A DNA stretch of 64,000 bases from Siphonodentalium dalli (taxonomy: Eukaryota > Mollusca > Scaphopoda > Gadilida > Siphonodentaliidae), in the NCBI GenBank assembly GCA_032622095.1, contig CP136064.1, forward strand, positions 274,065,614 through 274,129,613. The letters are read 5' to 3'. This document shows positions 22,327 through 31,433 of the stretch, one piece after another; position 1 is the first letter of the stretch, and every line of letters starts with the position of its first letter. Position numbers and translations under genes: made by a program. Under the pieces are notes generated by a model that searched no databases, was not told where the DNA came from, and was given only the letters and a program-made list of their open reading frames with translations.

Positions 22327-22455
22327 CTTTCGGGGAAGATGAATGCGAATCGTTGCCATGCCTTAACGGCGCTTCTTGTGAGGAAGGAATTCCAGGATTC
22401 TTCTCTTACACATGTGCGTGCGCCGGTGGTTACGTTGGAGCAAACTGTGAAAATG
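22327..22455 (+). CDS. EGF-like domain exon (symmetric phase 1-1)
   Basis: The 129-nt exon lies between acceptor ttttcattcacag| and donor aaatg|gtgagg and encodes one EGF module: DECESLPCLNGASC, then PGFFSYTCAC and GGYVGANCE. Six cysteines follow C-x4-C-x5-C-x11-C-x1-C-x8-C, and D-E-C plus the aromatic between cysteines 3 and 4 suggest a calcium-binding type. Both boundaries fall after the first codon base, the classic arrangement of shuffled EGF exons. Such modules occur in extracellular proteins (Notch, fibropellin and Crumbs-type among others); which one cannot be told from a single module. It may continue from the signal-peptide exon at 13920 (phase 1). No neighbouring EGF exon was found in the window. 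The open frame extends beyond both splice sites, so the ends rest on splice-site quality and phase. Confidence 0.85.
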
Positions 22456-22759
22456 GTGAGGGTGATATTCTCCATAACAGGAGCGGTGGACCAGGAAAGC
22501 ATTCATGGACACCATGCGGCCCTCCCCCGCCATCGCATTATTATTAACGCCACTGGTGTACTCTGTGCTTGAAAATATAATAAACACTGGTCCAATGGGG
22601 GATTATGGGGGATTAGGTCGATGTAAAAGTAAAAATGGGTCGCTTTAAAAGCTGTAGTCTTACCCCGATTACTCAATAAAATAGTCCGACACAGATTAGC
22701 CCATGTGCTGATATTGCTAATAACCACACCGTTTGGAAAGCATGCGATCGTGTGGTAAT

Positions 22760-23073
22760 CAAAAATGGATTTCGACGAAATTTGATACTTAGGCTACTTT
22801 TGTCCGGGGAGTGTTTTGGACGAGTCAAATCGTGACCCGACCTGACCTTCACCTTTAAAACAGTCAATTCAAGGTAAAATCGGGTAAAACTGACGGATTT
22901 CGACTAAATTTAATACCTAGGGCTTGTTTTGTCCGGGGGAGTGTTTTGGACGGGTCAAATCGTGACCCCGACCTGACCTTGACTTTCAAAATAGTCAATT
23001 CAAGGTCAAATCGCGCCTTTCGCCGAAAAGAAGATGGGAAACAGTCGGGACGAAGTCGGGCCCACCAGCTAGT
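22760..23073 (-). mobile_element. Retroposon fragment, minus orientation, with 129-bp internal duplication
   Basis: On the minus strand it starts ACTAGCTGGTGGGCCCGACT then TCGTCCCGAC. This is the same kind of start as the element at 61197 (ACTAGCTGATGTACTCGACT). ACTAGCTG...GACTTCGTC beginnings mark a widespread family of short RTE-like/SINE-like retroposons in invertebrates. A unit with 'gtgttttggacg' and 'gggtcaaatcgtgac' is present twice, at about 22766-22894 and 22895-23020. Confidence 0.5.
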
Positions 23074-23224
23074 GTAATAAAAAGCGAGACAGCTTAATTG
23101 AAGAATGTAATGTATAACACGAGAAACGGGAAAACTTGATATATGGAAGTATCCAAATTTCCCACATGGAATTTGAAAGCTAGTTTATATTATAATTATA
23201 ATATAATTTATATTTATGGCTAAT

Positions 23225-23270
23225 AATATGATCTTGGTGGCGTTACCATTTTTGACTATGGTTTTCTTGT
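23225..23270 (+). repeat. Dispersed end motif, copy 3
   Basis: 'gatcttggtggcgttaccat' followed by 'ttttgactatggttttcttg' is direct relative to copy 1 and one of the best preserved. Confidence 0.6.
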
Positions 23271-23386
23271 TGTCTGATGTGCCGTAATCATATCTAACCT
23301 ACCAACAGAGCCAATTTCGTTCACATGGGAACCAAAAACTGGTTCCAAGGTTTTTCCCAGTAGGAGAACCAAACGAGGAATCACAC

Positions 23387-23395
23387 ATAGAACTA
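23387..23395 (+). repeat. 9-bp target-site duplication, left
   Basis: ATAGAACTA immediately precedes the first base of the 73-bp terminal repeat. It is identical to 24561-24569. Confidence 0.9.
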
Positions 23396-24560
23396 TAGTC
23401 CAAGTCTTCTTGTACTAAAACCAGCTAAGATATTGGGATGGCGATGCTGGCGTTTAGTCCAAGCCCGCCCTATATGCTCGCTTATGACACGGCTTAAGCG
23501 TTAGTGACCCGCTCAAATAAAACCACAATTATATGAAATAAAATATCACAATTGCGACAATAAACGGATATTTTCCGCAGAAGACATGCTATTTTATCTG
23601 AAACCCACATCAGTTGTGAATTTAAAACGGTAATTTAATGCGAAAAGAGACATTTACCTCAATGTTTACAATTTTTAAAAAGTATGCGAACTCGGTTGAC
23701 CTCGCGAACTGTGTTCGGCATTTTCCGTTGAAAATATTCCGTAGATTTTGGACAACAACGCAAATTACGATGAATTCTCCATTGTAATCGTAATTATGTG
23801 TGTCAATAAATAAAATAATAAATAGATTAATTAAACATTGGAGATATAAATGTAATACACTAAATAAATGAACCTTAAGTTTGAAAAGTCCCACTAAAAC
23901 GGAAGAACTATATTTCGAAACTGTGTGATTCGGTTCTCCGATTATTTTATCAACACAGATGTCAAAATGCACACCACACGCATGGCAAGTCAGACACAAG
24001 AGATCTAATTTGCTCCAATTTTGACAAGTTGCTTGCGATAATTGTCAACAAAACTACCGTTCTGATCCTCCATTATGTCATTAAGTTTTTAGTGCGGGAA
24101 TTGTTATGAAAGCACATAGAAAACTGGACTTTCGGGCGATCGGTTTTCGCCATTTTTGTTCGGAAAACCCGCGCTATATATAGAAACGGAAAGTAGAATT
24201 CCCAGAACAAACAGCGGATTATGCCGAACTTATTCGACCACTTCGGCTTTCGGTTAAAACGTAAACAAACAGAGAAACAAATCGATGTTTGTGGCAATCA
24301 ACCGGAATATTCTATGTGTAATTTAACATTAAAGTTAGATTATTATACACCATTATGACCATTAGATGTAAGCCTTTCCGATGTATATAGCATCATGTAT
24401 TGATTTGCTAGGTAAATCGAGTAAAATACACCACAAATTCCCGCCACAGATCGTGGGCGTAACTCATGTGGTAGGATTGGTATGCAAGCGGGCTTGGACT
24501 AAACGCCAGCATCGCCATCCCAATATCTTAGCTGGTTTTAGTACAAGAAGACTTGGACTA
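23396..24560. mobile_element. Nonautonomous Mutator-like element, perfect 73-bp TIRs
   Basis: 23396-23468 (TAGTCCAAGTCTTCTTGTAC to ...AAGCCCGC) is the exact reverse complement of 24488-24560, with 73 of 73 matches. Nine-base target duplications (ATAGAACTA) are also identical. Long TIRs with 9-bp duplications are typical of MULEs. TAGTCCAAG occurs at both the outer and inner edge of each TIR, a possible duplicated transposase-binding site. There is no transposase. On the minus strand an open stretch from about 24044 to 23622 contains a cysteine cluster (CLTCHACGVHFDIC) and an ATG with a 22-codon frame at 24073; this could be captured host sequence, but no family was recognised. Perfect ends imply recent movement. 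Confidence 0.88.
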
Positions 24561-24569
24561 ATAGAACTA
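24561..24569 (+). repeat. 9-bp target-site duplication, right
   Basis: ATAGAACTA directly follows the last TIR base and is identical to the left copy. Confidence 0.9.
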
Positions 24570-24659
24570 GAGAATGGAAGTATATAGTTCTTTTTAGTTC
24601 CCAATTTGGTTCACTAAATGCTTTCTAGGAAACAATTTACGAGTGCTTGTAGCAACACT

Positions 24660-25097
24660 ATATGTTGTTACACTATACTACAATTATAAATTCGTTTGAG
24701 GTGTCTTTGTAGTTCCATTGGTTCATAAATACGTTATAACGCATGTTTAAAATTTATATCACCCGATGTTGGTTCACGGAATAGACCCCGAAGATGTTTT
24801 GATTGATATCACACGATGTTGGTTCACTGAATAGACCCCGAAGACCTTCTGATCTCTGAAGGAATATAAAATTTTATGTATAAAATTAATGTTCCATACT
24901 TTGTTTCTCCTGGTTGTGATATGAGCAATAGAGTTACCCCCACCAGCAACATAACTTATCAGAGTTTAAATATAAATGGAAAACAGTCTAGGCATGTGTG
25001 CATTGGTATTTCAAAGGAATGACGCCTAGTCTAATCTTCCCCAAATCATCGTAACCTCAAACGCGTGGACCGATTGTTAAAGTTAACACCAGTATAG
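24660..25097 (+). other. No gene; short 50-bp duplication
   Basis: 'cgatgttggttcac' with 'gaatagaccccgaaga' occurs at about 24763 and again at about 24813. The rest is unremarkable AT-rich DNA. Confidence 0.5.
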
Positions 25098-25797
25098 TTA
25101 AAGGGACACTGTACTGAAATGTTGTTGTTGGTTTCTATAGTCTCCGAATCCGAGTCGTAGAATGAGATAACCAGATATCCATTATTACGTGCGCTCGCGC
25201 AACAGTATGGCGATCAGACAGATTCGTAGGTTGGTGTCACCCTACTCTGTTTCACTCCATGACGTCACCAAAAAACGACGTAAAACCTCGTGGCGTTCTG
25301 ACATTTTTACTGTGCCGCGTTTTTGCTATGTTTATTTTATGTGTTGTTTTCGATTATTTGTTTGTCGCCGATATCGCCATTTGCCGGGATTCCCTGTTTC
25401 TATATTTAAAACTGGCATGCTCGTAGTGAGCCTCGATTTCGATTTTTTCTCCCAGGTCAAAATACGTCAGAGTTATGACAAAAATAGACCGACCTACATT
25501 TTCTCCATCAGAACTCTACATCAAAGAGTCTATAGACTCCTTCGGGACCAACATAGACTCCTTCATTTGGGTATTTTTACTTATAATTGGGAAGTTTTAT
25601 CATTTTTGGTTCGTGCGAAGACCTCTTTTTATCGTGCGGGAACTGAGAGACATTCAAAACGCGATTTCGTAATTCGACGCAATAGGCTGAATAGCCTAAC
25701 CTTCAGCCGAGTTCCGGGTCAAATACGACGAATGACGTAACACAAAACAAAACGCATTTGTTGACACAAACACCGTTTGAAGAGTTTATTATATAGA

Positions 25798-25955
25798 GAG
25801 TAATCAATTGGTTTCGATGATTACGTGACATAATTCACGAGGGGAGCCGGGCCTGGTAAAACCCGAGTGAGCGGAGCGAACGAGGGTTTTACCAATATGA
25901 CCGGCTACCCGAGTGAATTATGTCACGTTATCATCGAAACCAATTGATTATTCTG
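25798..25955. mobile_element. Small hairpin MITE
   Basis: 'caattggtttcgatgatta' with 'cgtgacataattcac' at the left is inverted at the right ('gtgaattatgtcacg' then 'tcatcgaaaccaattg'). A nested smaller hairpin, GGTAAAACCC...GGGTTTTACC, forms the core. Confidence 0.75.
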
Positions 25956-26391
25956 TTTATTACACACTTTCAACCACTAAAAGTTGCTAATTCTAAAGAG
26001 ATGATGTGACAAAATAAGCCCAGATCAGCTGATTCTCCCATTTTGAACCCCAACGTACAGTTGCGCGTGCAGTTACGCGGACGGACACATAATTAAAATA
26101 ATTATGACGTAACGATACCGATTGACCTCAAAATTTGATGCGATTCATTTTTTAAAGTTTCGGAAATTCTCTGTAAAAATTGTGTTTATTCTGACCGAAG
26201 AAGCATGGCACTTGGAACGGAATATTGTGAAGATGCTGATGGTGTGTGTAAATAATGTTGGTTCATACAGGAAATGTTTGGAAATCGTGCTAAAAGTAGA
26301 AAGTTAAGTTTCGAAGTGACGATATTTTAATCATCGACGTAAACAAACTCTCGAAGTGCAACACGTGGAAATTCAGCTCGGAACTGGATAA

Positions 26392-26595
26392 ATGTATTGT
26401 TCACATGGAATTGTTCGTAGTTCATTTTACTGGAATATATATATGACATCGTCCGAATCATCGGAGTCGATAATAGGTAAGATTCTTCTTCATTTTACCA
26501 CTTTATTAACTGCTTCTGTATCATCGTTAGCAGTTCGTTTCTGTTCAACTTCAACCATGTTTGAGCCGCAGAAAGTGAAAATAGTTCCGGCTTAG
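26392..26595 (+). other. Short ORF with MTSSESSESI start and donor; doubtful
   Basis: An internal ATG at 26443 opens MTSSESSESIIG, then a GTAAGA donor-like site follows at 26475. This may be a decayed first exon of the surrounding element or chance. No domain is seen. Confidence 0.15.
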
Positions 26596-27544
26596 ACGGA
26601 ACTGTCTAAAATCGCGTGCTCTCACCGGTGAGTCGGTGACGTAATTCACAGGTGTGACATTATCACTTTTAACTCACCAAGAAATCCTTATAAATCACGT
26701 CTAAGTGTGTAATAATATATAAAAAATGATCGTTATTGATTAATTATTGATTAATTATTGATATTTATTGTTGCATATTGGCTGCTATCAATATTTACAC
26801 AAATGGTATTAATTATTTCTTATAATTGCTCCTTTGGAAAATGAAAATGAAAATATGCCGCTGAAAAAAATGTAATCGATATTAAAGTCTCATCCTTTCG
26901 GCAACATGGAATTGGTTTTAATTAATATAGTAATTTGCCTTTTATCTGTGATGAAATGAGAAATGGTAATTGTCTTTTTTTGCTAACATTAAATTAAATT
27001 AAATAAATTAAGTAAAATACAGTGAAATTATTTTTTAAATTATTGTTTATTACATTTTTGCGCACGTTGGCATCTCTCTGAGTGCATTCTAGTTTGAAAG
27101 TCTGTTGAGTACGAAGTAATGTTACGGATGGCAGATTAGCCGGAATGCGTAAATACCAATTGTCGTTGTCGAGTAATTTTTGGACAGTTTTCAAACAAAT
27201 GTATCAAATAAATGTTATGTTATTTGCATACTATATAGTCCCATATAATCATTGAAGTCATTCTATAGTCACTAGTCAGTGAGTGGCTTGAGTTCACGCC
27301 CTGTATCAACATAATTTTTTACACGATCATGTGTGCCAGCTGCCATGCGTTGCCCAATCCACTATCCATGAATTAATTTGATTACATCTTGTACACGAAA
27401 ATTCGTAATGTAATTTATGGCTCCAGCCTGAATGTCTACAGAATACATCTTCGACTCAAATTACTTAGTGTTCTATATAATATCGATATTGGATCGTTGT
27501 TATCACCGGGAATTTATTGAAAATGGCGTATAGTACCCCTTTAA

Positions 27545-27835
27545 GCTAGATCGTGTTCCCACACAAACAAGAGTGGAACCAAACTGCTGGGTTTCTCCGG
27601 GGAGACCCATTTGGAACTTTTATACACACCATATATTTATTCAGAGACCATATACATATATAATATCGATATATAATTATCTTATATAGACGACAATTAT
27701 ACGAGGGACTATCAGACTCGGTTCCCTGATGGGAACCCCACGCCCCATGGTCACAAATATATACAATGAAGACAGTTCTCCATATATGATCATGGGAATT
27801 CTGAAGTCTGAATTCTGAAGTGTACCGTCAACTCC
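27545..27835. other. No gene recognised
   Basis: AT-rich single-copy sequence; a 74-codon minus frame here is continuous with the repetitive region that follows and is not credible. Confidence 0.35.
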
Positions 27836-27837
27836 CT

Positions 27838-28190
27838 CATTAAATATGCATACATATATCGGAAACCATATATATGAAACTATACATAAGAAACTATACA
27901 TAAGAAGCCATACATATAAAAATACACCATATAAGAAACCATATATATAAGAAACTATACAAAAGAACTATACATAAGAAACTCTACATAAGAAACCATA
28001 TATTTAATACACCATATACGAAACCATACATGTAAGAAAACATATAAGCAACCATACATAAGAAACCAAATATTAGAAATCATACACAAGAAACTATACA
28101 AGAAACCATATATAAGAAAACATATGTATAAGAAAACATAAATTAGAAACCATATATAAGAAACAATACATAAGAAACCATATCTATAGA
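27838..28190 (+). repeat. Degenerate short tandem repeat (ATACATAAGAAACC-like)
   Basis: About 20 irregular units of 14-18 bp on the theme 'catacataagaaaccatat'. Minus-strand frames rich in Y, F and W come from this composition and are not genes. Confidence 0.8.
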
Positions 28191-28212
28191 ACACAGCACA
28201 CATATATAATTG

Positions 28213-28610
28213 CTAAATTGATACAAGTCTTGTGCACATGAACTCATATATTACCCATCTATCAGCATCCGTGCGACTAAGTTTTATATTTTGGGTCATT
28301 TAAGGCCGTATTGCACAATCTATTGATTACATTGATTTAAATCTTGCAAATATGAACTCACATAGTGAACCCTCTATCAGATACAGTGCGACAAATTTAT
28401 TTATATTTTAGTCATTTAAGGTCGTGTTGACCCTTTCCGACGGACCCATTCATATACTCCTGTATTACGGCATATATAGGGTATGGTCTGTCAGCTGAGG
28501 CGCACAATCTAATGGATAGATTGTTGTAGGTCTTGCATATATGAACTCACTTGTTAGTTGTTACCCCTCTATCAGAATCCATGCGTGCGACAAATGTTTA
28601 TGTCGGATTC
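28213..28610 (+). repeat. Three diverged ~105-bp tandem copies
   Basis: Blocks with 'tcttg', 'atgaactca', 'ctatcag' and 'gtgcgac' recur at about 28229, 28346 and 28530. Copies 1 and 2 share 'gtcatttaaggccgt'. Confidence 0.65.
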
Positions 28611-28670
28611 GATTCCCGGATTTGAACCAAGCCGATTGGAGCGAGGGAGACAGACATACAGCGTGGGGGA

Positions 28671-28680
28671 GTGAGTGAGT

Positions 28681-28751
<71 letters not shown>

Positions 28752-28775
28752 CGAGTGTGGGAGAGAGGGACAGAG
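28671..28775 (+). repeat. (GA)n microsatellite 1
   Basis: (GTGA)n passes into about 30 GA dinucleotides, then impure GAGC/GAGT repeats. It is bordered by a 20-bp direct repeat ('attcccggatttgaaccaag') at about 28612 and 28802, which suggests the segment with its microsatellite was duplicated. Confidence 0.95.
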
Positions 28776-28850
28776 ACGCGAGTCCCAGATTATCAATCGA
28801 GATTCCCGGATTTGAACCAAGTCGATTTGTATGTACCTGGACTCATGAAA

Positions 28851-28866
28851 GAACGAGAGAGAGAGC

Positions 28867-28899
<33 letters not shown>

Positions 28900-28975
28900 T
28901 GGGAGCGAGAGCGAGAGCGAGAGCGAGAGCGAGAGCGAGAGCGAGAGCGACAGAGAGAGATATAGGGGAGACAGA
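28851..28975 (+). repeat. (GA)n / (GAGAGC)n microsatellite 2
   Basis: GA dinucleotides are followed by about nine GAGAGC-like hexamers. Long RE/RA-type frames across it on the plus strand and LS-type frames on the minus strand are artefacts. Confidence 0.95.
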
Positions 28976-29072
28976 CAGTTTGAGTGAGAGACAGAGCGCG
29001 ACTTGCTCGCGTTCCATCTTGATTGTTGTCACATTGCCACTACATCAGATGTTTAAATATGCATGTTATGTC

Positions 29073-29177
29073 AAAATCTCGAGATAATATATCGAGATCT
29101 CGAGATATTATCTCGAGATCTCGAGATAATTATGTCGAGATCTCGAGATAATATCTCGAGATCTCGAGATAATATAT
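29073..29177. repeat. Palindromic tandem repeat of ATCTCGAGAT
   Basis: Four to five units of a roughly 25-bp repeat are built from the 10-bp palindrome ATCTCGAGAT and AT-rich spacers (taatat, tattat, aattatgt). The whole block can fold into several alternative cruciforms. Confidence 0.9.
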
Positions 29178-29179
29178 GT

Positions 29180-30110
29180 ATTGAGTATGTCGCAAATCAG
29201 CCACCGGAGGTACAAGCGATTACTGTGACACAATATTTAAGAACCATCGACCTATTGTATATTATAACCTCATTTACTTTACTTTTATGGGATGGCAAAT
29301 ATTTAAAATTTCGCTTCTGTAAAATAGAGTTTGTTCAAAAGTCCAGTTCATATATCCATGATGTCATATCTGAAGATTATGTGATGAGACTTAATTTTTC
29401 TTGATTCGTGAAATTTAATTATTATTTTCAATTAGAAAGGCATCTACTTCCCATAAATAATTTTCTATATTTGAGAATGTTCATGTCATGCCTAGGCCTG
29501 TTGATCCAGAAATTTGGATGAGCTGAGTTTTGGGTCATGGGTTTCCAAACCAAGTTACAGCTGATCACAATATCACTGTGGCTTAATATATATATATATT
29601 TATTGCCTCCGTCTGAGCTGATATTGAATATATTACATTAATATATACAGAGGACAGTATAAATTGTGATGTGAGTCTAAAGTAAAACAACAGGAATATT
29701 GAATGTGGTGGAAGCTCAGAATGTTTCCCATGAGTCAAAGTATATCAGACAACTTTAAATTCCAAGACTAATTAGTCAATTTTAATACAGTATAACCAAA
29801 ATTGTTGTATTATGTTTTGTTTTTTTAATTTTGTAGCAACCATGGCATGTATGCCATATACAGATTTAAACAGATGGCGACTTTCTTGTCTTTCCAGTGA
29901 CCACTATAGGTTACAATACACCACATACAAATTAGTAGAGTGATTTCCCCTGGCACCCCAAGCTAGGATCAGCATACAAAACATTCTGGCAGCTGAATGC
30001 TCAATGGCACATGGACAAAGAAATATATAACCAGTTGGTGCTTTTGATATATCACGTGAAACCCCTATTTTATCATTAAAAAAGCCATCAATTTTTCGTT
30101 TATACCACGA
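29180..30110. other. No gene recognised
   Basis: Sequence downstream (minus sense) of the lectin exon. AT-rich, with a short (TA)n at 29586-29600. A 113-codon frame at 29063-29404 starts inside the palindromic repeat and has no motif. Confidence 0.4.
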
Positions 30111-30184
30111 TCGCCTATCTTACTATATAAATAAACCGACTGTTTAAATTGTACATTTAATCAACACCTGTTGATTAAACGTGC

Positions 30185-30380
30185 CTACTGTTGATTAAAC
30201 TTTGCAGAGTGGATTAAACTTTCTCCATACAATTTGAACGGAAAAGTGTTTATCCATCGCATTGTAAGGATCGTGGCATAAACATCGCAGAGTGGATTAA
30301 ACTTTCTCCATAAAATTTGAACGGAAAAGTGTTTATTCATCGCATTGTAAAGACCGTGGCATAAACAAAATATACGCATA
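30185..30380 (+). repeat. ~85-bp direct duplication
   Basis: 'gcagagtggattaaactttc' with 'aatttgaacggaaaagtgtt' and 'catcgcattgtaa' occurs at about 30205-30280 and 30290-30365, almost identical. Confidence 0.88.
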
Positions 30381-30508
30381 GTGTTTATGAATAACAAATT
30401 TAATCCACTCGTGGGATTAGCGATTTACACCACGAGCTGAAGCTCGTGGTGTAAATCGCCAATCACACTCGTGGATTAAATTTGTTATTCAGAAAACTAT
30501 GTGTATAT
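30370..30508. mobile_element. Hairpin element with ~69-bp arms
   Basis: The dyad is centred at about 30439. The inner 19 bp (GCGATTTACACCACGAGCT and its complement) pair perfectly, and the outer parts (ATAACAAATTTAATCCAC) pair with mismatches. It adjoins the 85-bp duplication with the same GATTAAA theme. It lies about 400 bp below the lectin stop codon. Confidence 0.8.
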
Positions 30509-30874
30509 TCTATATCTAATTTACCACCAAATATATTTTAATTATTTCCAACTATGGTAGGAAACTTAAAACAAATTCATGTCATGGGCTTGTGATGGAT
30601 ATTCAAGAAATTTGTTGAATATTGATCACCAAGAACATTCATTTAAAAAACTTAAAAAACGAGCATTCGCACTCAGACAGAGGATTTTGTTCCATCACCT
30701 GGTCTCTGTTTGCAAATACTGGTTCGCCGTTCTAAATCGGATGAGAGTTAAATCTTTACTAGAGATGCTTTAAGCAAATTAATGATTCCTTCGACATGTT
30801 GATTAAATTGAACCACATGTCGGCTACATGGTTAAATAACGGAACTGGTGAGCATTTGTTCATAAAACTGATAT

Positions 30875-30880
30875 TTTATT
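30875..30880 (-). terminator. Polyadenylation signal AATAAA for the lectin exon
   Basis: TTTATT on the plus strand gives AATAAA on the minus strand, 26 bases beyond the TGA at 30907-30909. Position and sequence fit a short 3' UTR. Such hexamers are frequent in AT-rich DNA. Confidence 0.4.
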
Positions 30881-30906
30881 GCTATTTCTTGGCATTGCTT
30901 TCAGAC

Positions 30907-31145
30907 TCATGACTCTTTGTTCAGTTCACATATGTAACTTCTTTCATCTGGACAATGTTTGTCGTTCAGTTCGAAGTTTTTTGCTTTTGCAAACATTCTG
31001 CAATCCTCATTGCCACGAAAGTCGTTTGGCTCCCCATTCTTCCAACCAACCCATGGGAGGCTACTGTTGTCCCAAATCACCCACGTGCCTTCAACAACGG
31101 CGTCACTGCCATCCACCCAGAAATCTGAAGTGGTTGGGTCTTCCG
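30907..31145 (-). CDS. C-type lectin domain, last exon (C-terminal half of CTLD)
   Basis: The exon starts after the acceptor tttattttccag| (AG at 31147-31146) in phase 1 and ends in TGA, giving 78 residues. Landmarks in order: FWVDGSD, EGTWVIW, the calcium/mannose-type EPN triad in WKNGEPNDF, EDC, LND in place of the usual WND, KHC, and YICEL near the C-terminus. The last three conserved cysteines (C2, C3, C4) are present; C1 and the N-terminal half must lie in an upstream exon not found here. The product would bind glycans outside the cell, and EPN predicts mannose-type specificity if the site is intact. Above it lies a foldback element at 31434, within the presumed intron. The gene could begin with the PAN exon at 56946-57237 (phase 1), but this is inferred. 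Confidence 0.9.
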
Positions 31146-31433
31146 CTGGAAAATAAACATAAAACGATGCTTGTGGAGCAAACATTTCATCATTGAGACC
31201 AAAGTGGAATTTAGCAAATTTTTGAATATTATTTCAAGGAATGTTCCGCTTCGAATGGCTTCATGTAAAAACCCATAGTTTACTAGTGTAGTTATATTTG
31301 ACATTACGAAATCCACTACTTCCCCGTGTAGATGAAGACTATGGTATCGCGCATTTCAGGGCACAGCTACATTGTACTGTTAATTTTGAAGCAAACAGAG
31401 TATCCAGTTCAAATTCATTGTGCAATTGTTTGC
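31146..31433 (-). other. Presumed intron upstream of lectin exon
   Basis: No preceding lectin exon is visible in this interval. The open frame of the exon continues to an ATG at 31185 but crosses the splice acceptor and is not homologous to lectins there. Confidence 0.5.

Larger units (their letters stand above)
23300..24660. repeat. Older repeat interrupted by the 1165-bp element
   Basis: Left flank (23310-23386, with 'gggaaccaaaaactggttcc') and right flank (24575-24640, with 'tagttcccaatttggttcac') contain related inverted GGTTCC/GGAACC-like blocks. The 9-bp duplicated target lies between them, so the element at 23396 seems to have landed in a pre-existing foldback repeat. Confidence 0.4.
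25102..27540. mobile_element. Possible Kolobok-like element with TTAA target duplication
   Basis: TTAA at 25098-25101 is followed by AGGGACACTGTACTG, and the reverse complement of the right end (before TTAA at 27541-27544) is AGGGGTACTATACGCC. The ends agree at 10 of the first 13 positions. A TTAA duplication with AGG-type termini suggests Kolobok rather than piggyBac. The interior has a 183-codon plus frame (25189-25740) without recognisable motifs, a hairpin insertion (25798-25955) and no transposase that I can identify. Ends are short and imperfect, so this is tentative. Confidence 0.4.

Noticed and set aside
25189-25740. 183-codon plus ORF
   Set aside because: No domain, basic and aromatic-rich composition like read-through of noncoding DNA, and overlapping frames of similar quality; kept only as content of the TTAA element.
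28605-28640. Possible tRNA B box (GGTTCAAATCC on the minus strand)
   Set aside because: No matching A box at the right distance and no cloverleaf; it is part of a 20-bp local duplication.
28572-29087. RE-rich and LS-rich ORFs
   Set aside because: Translations of (GA)n microsatellites.
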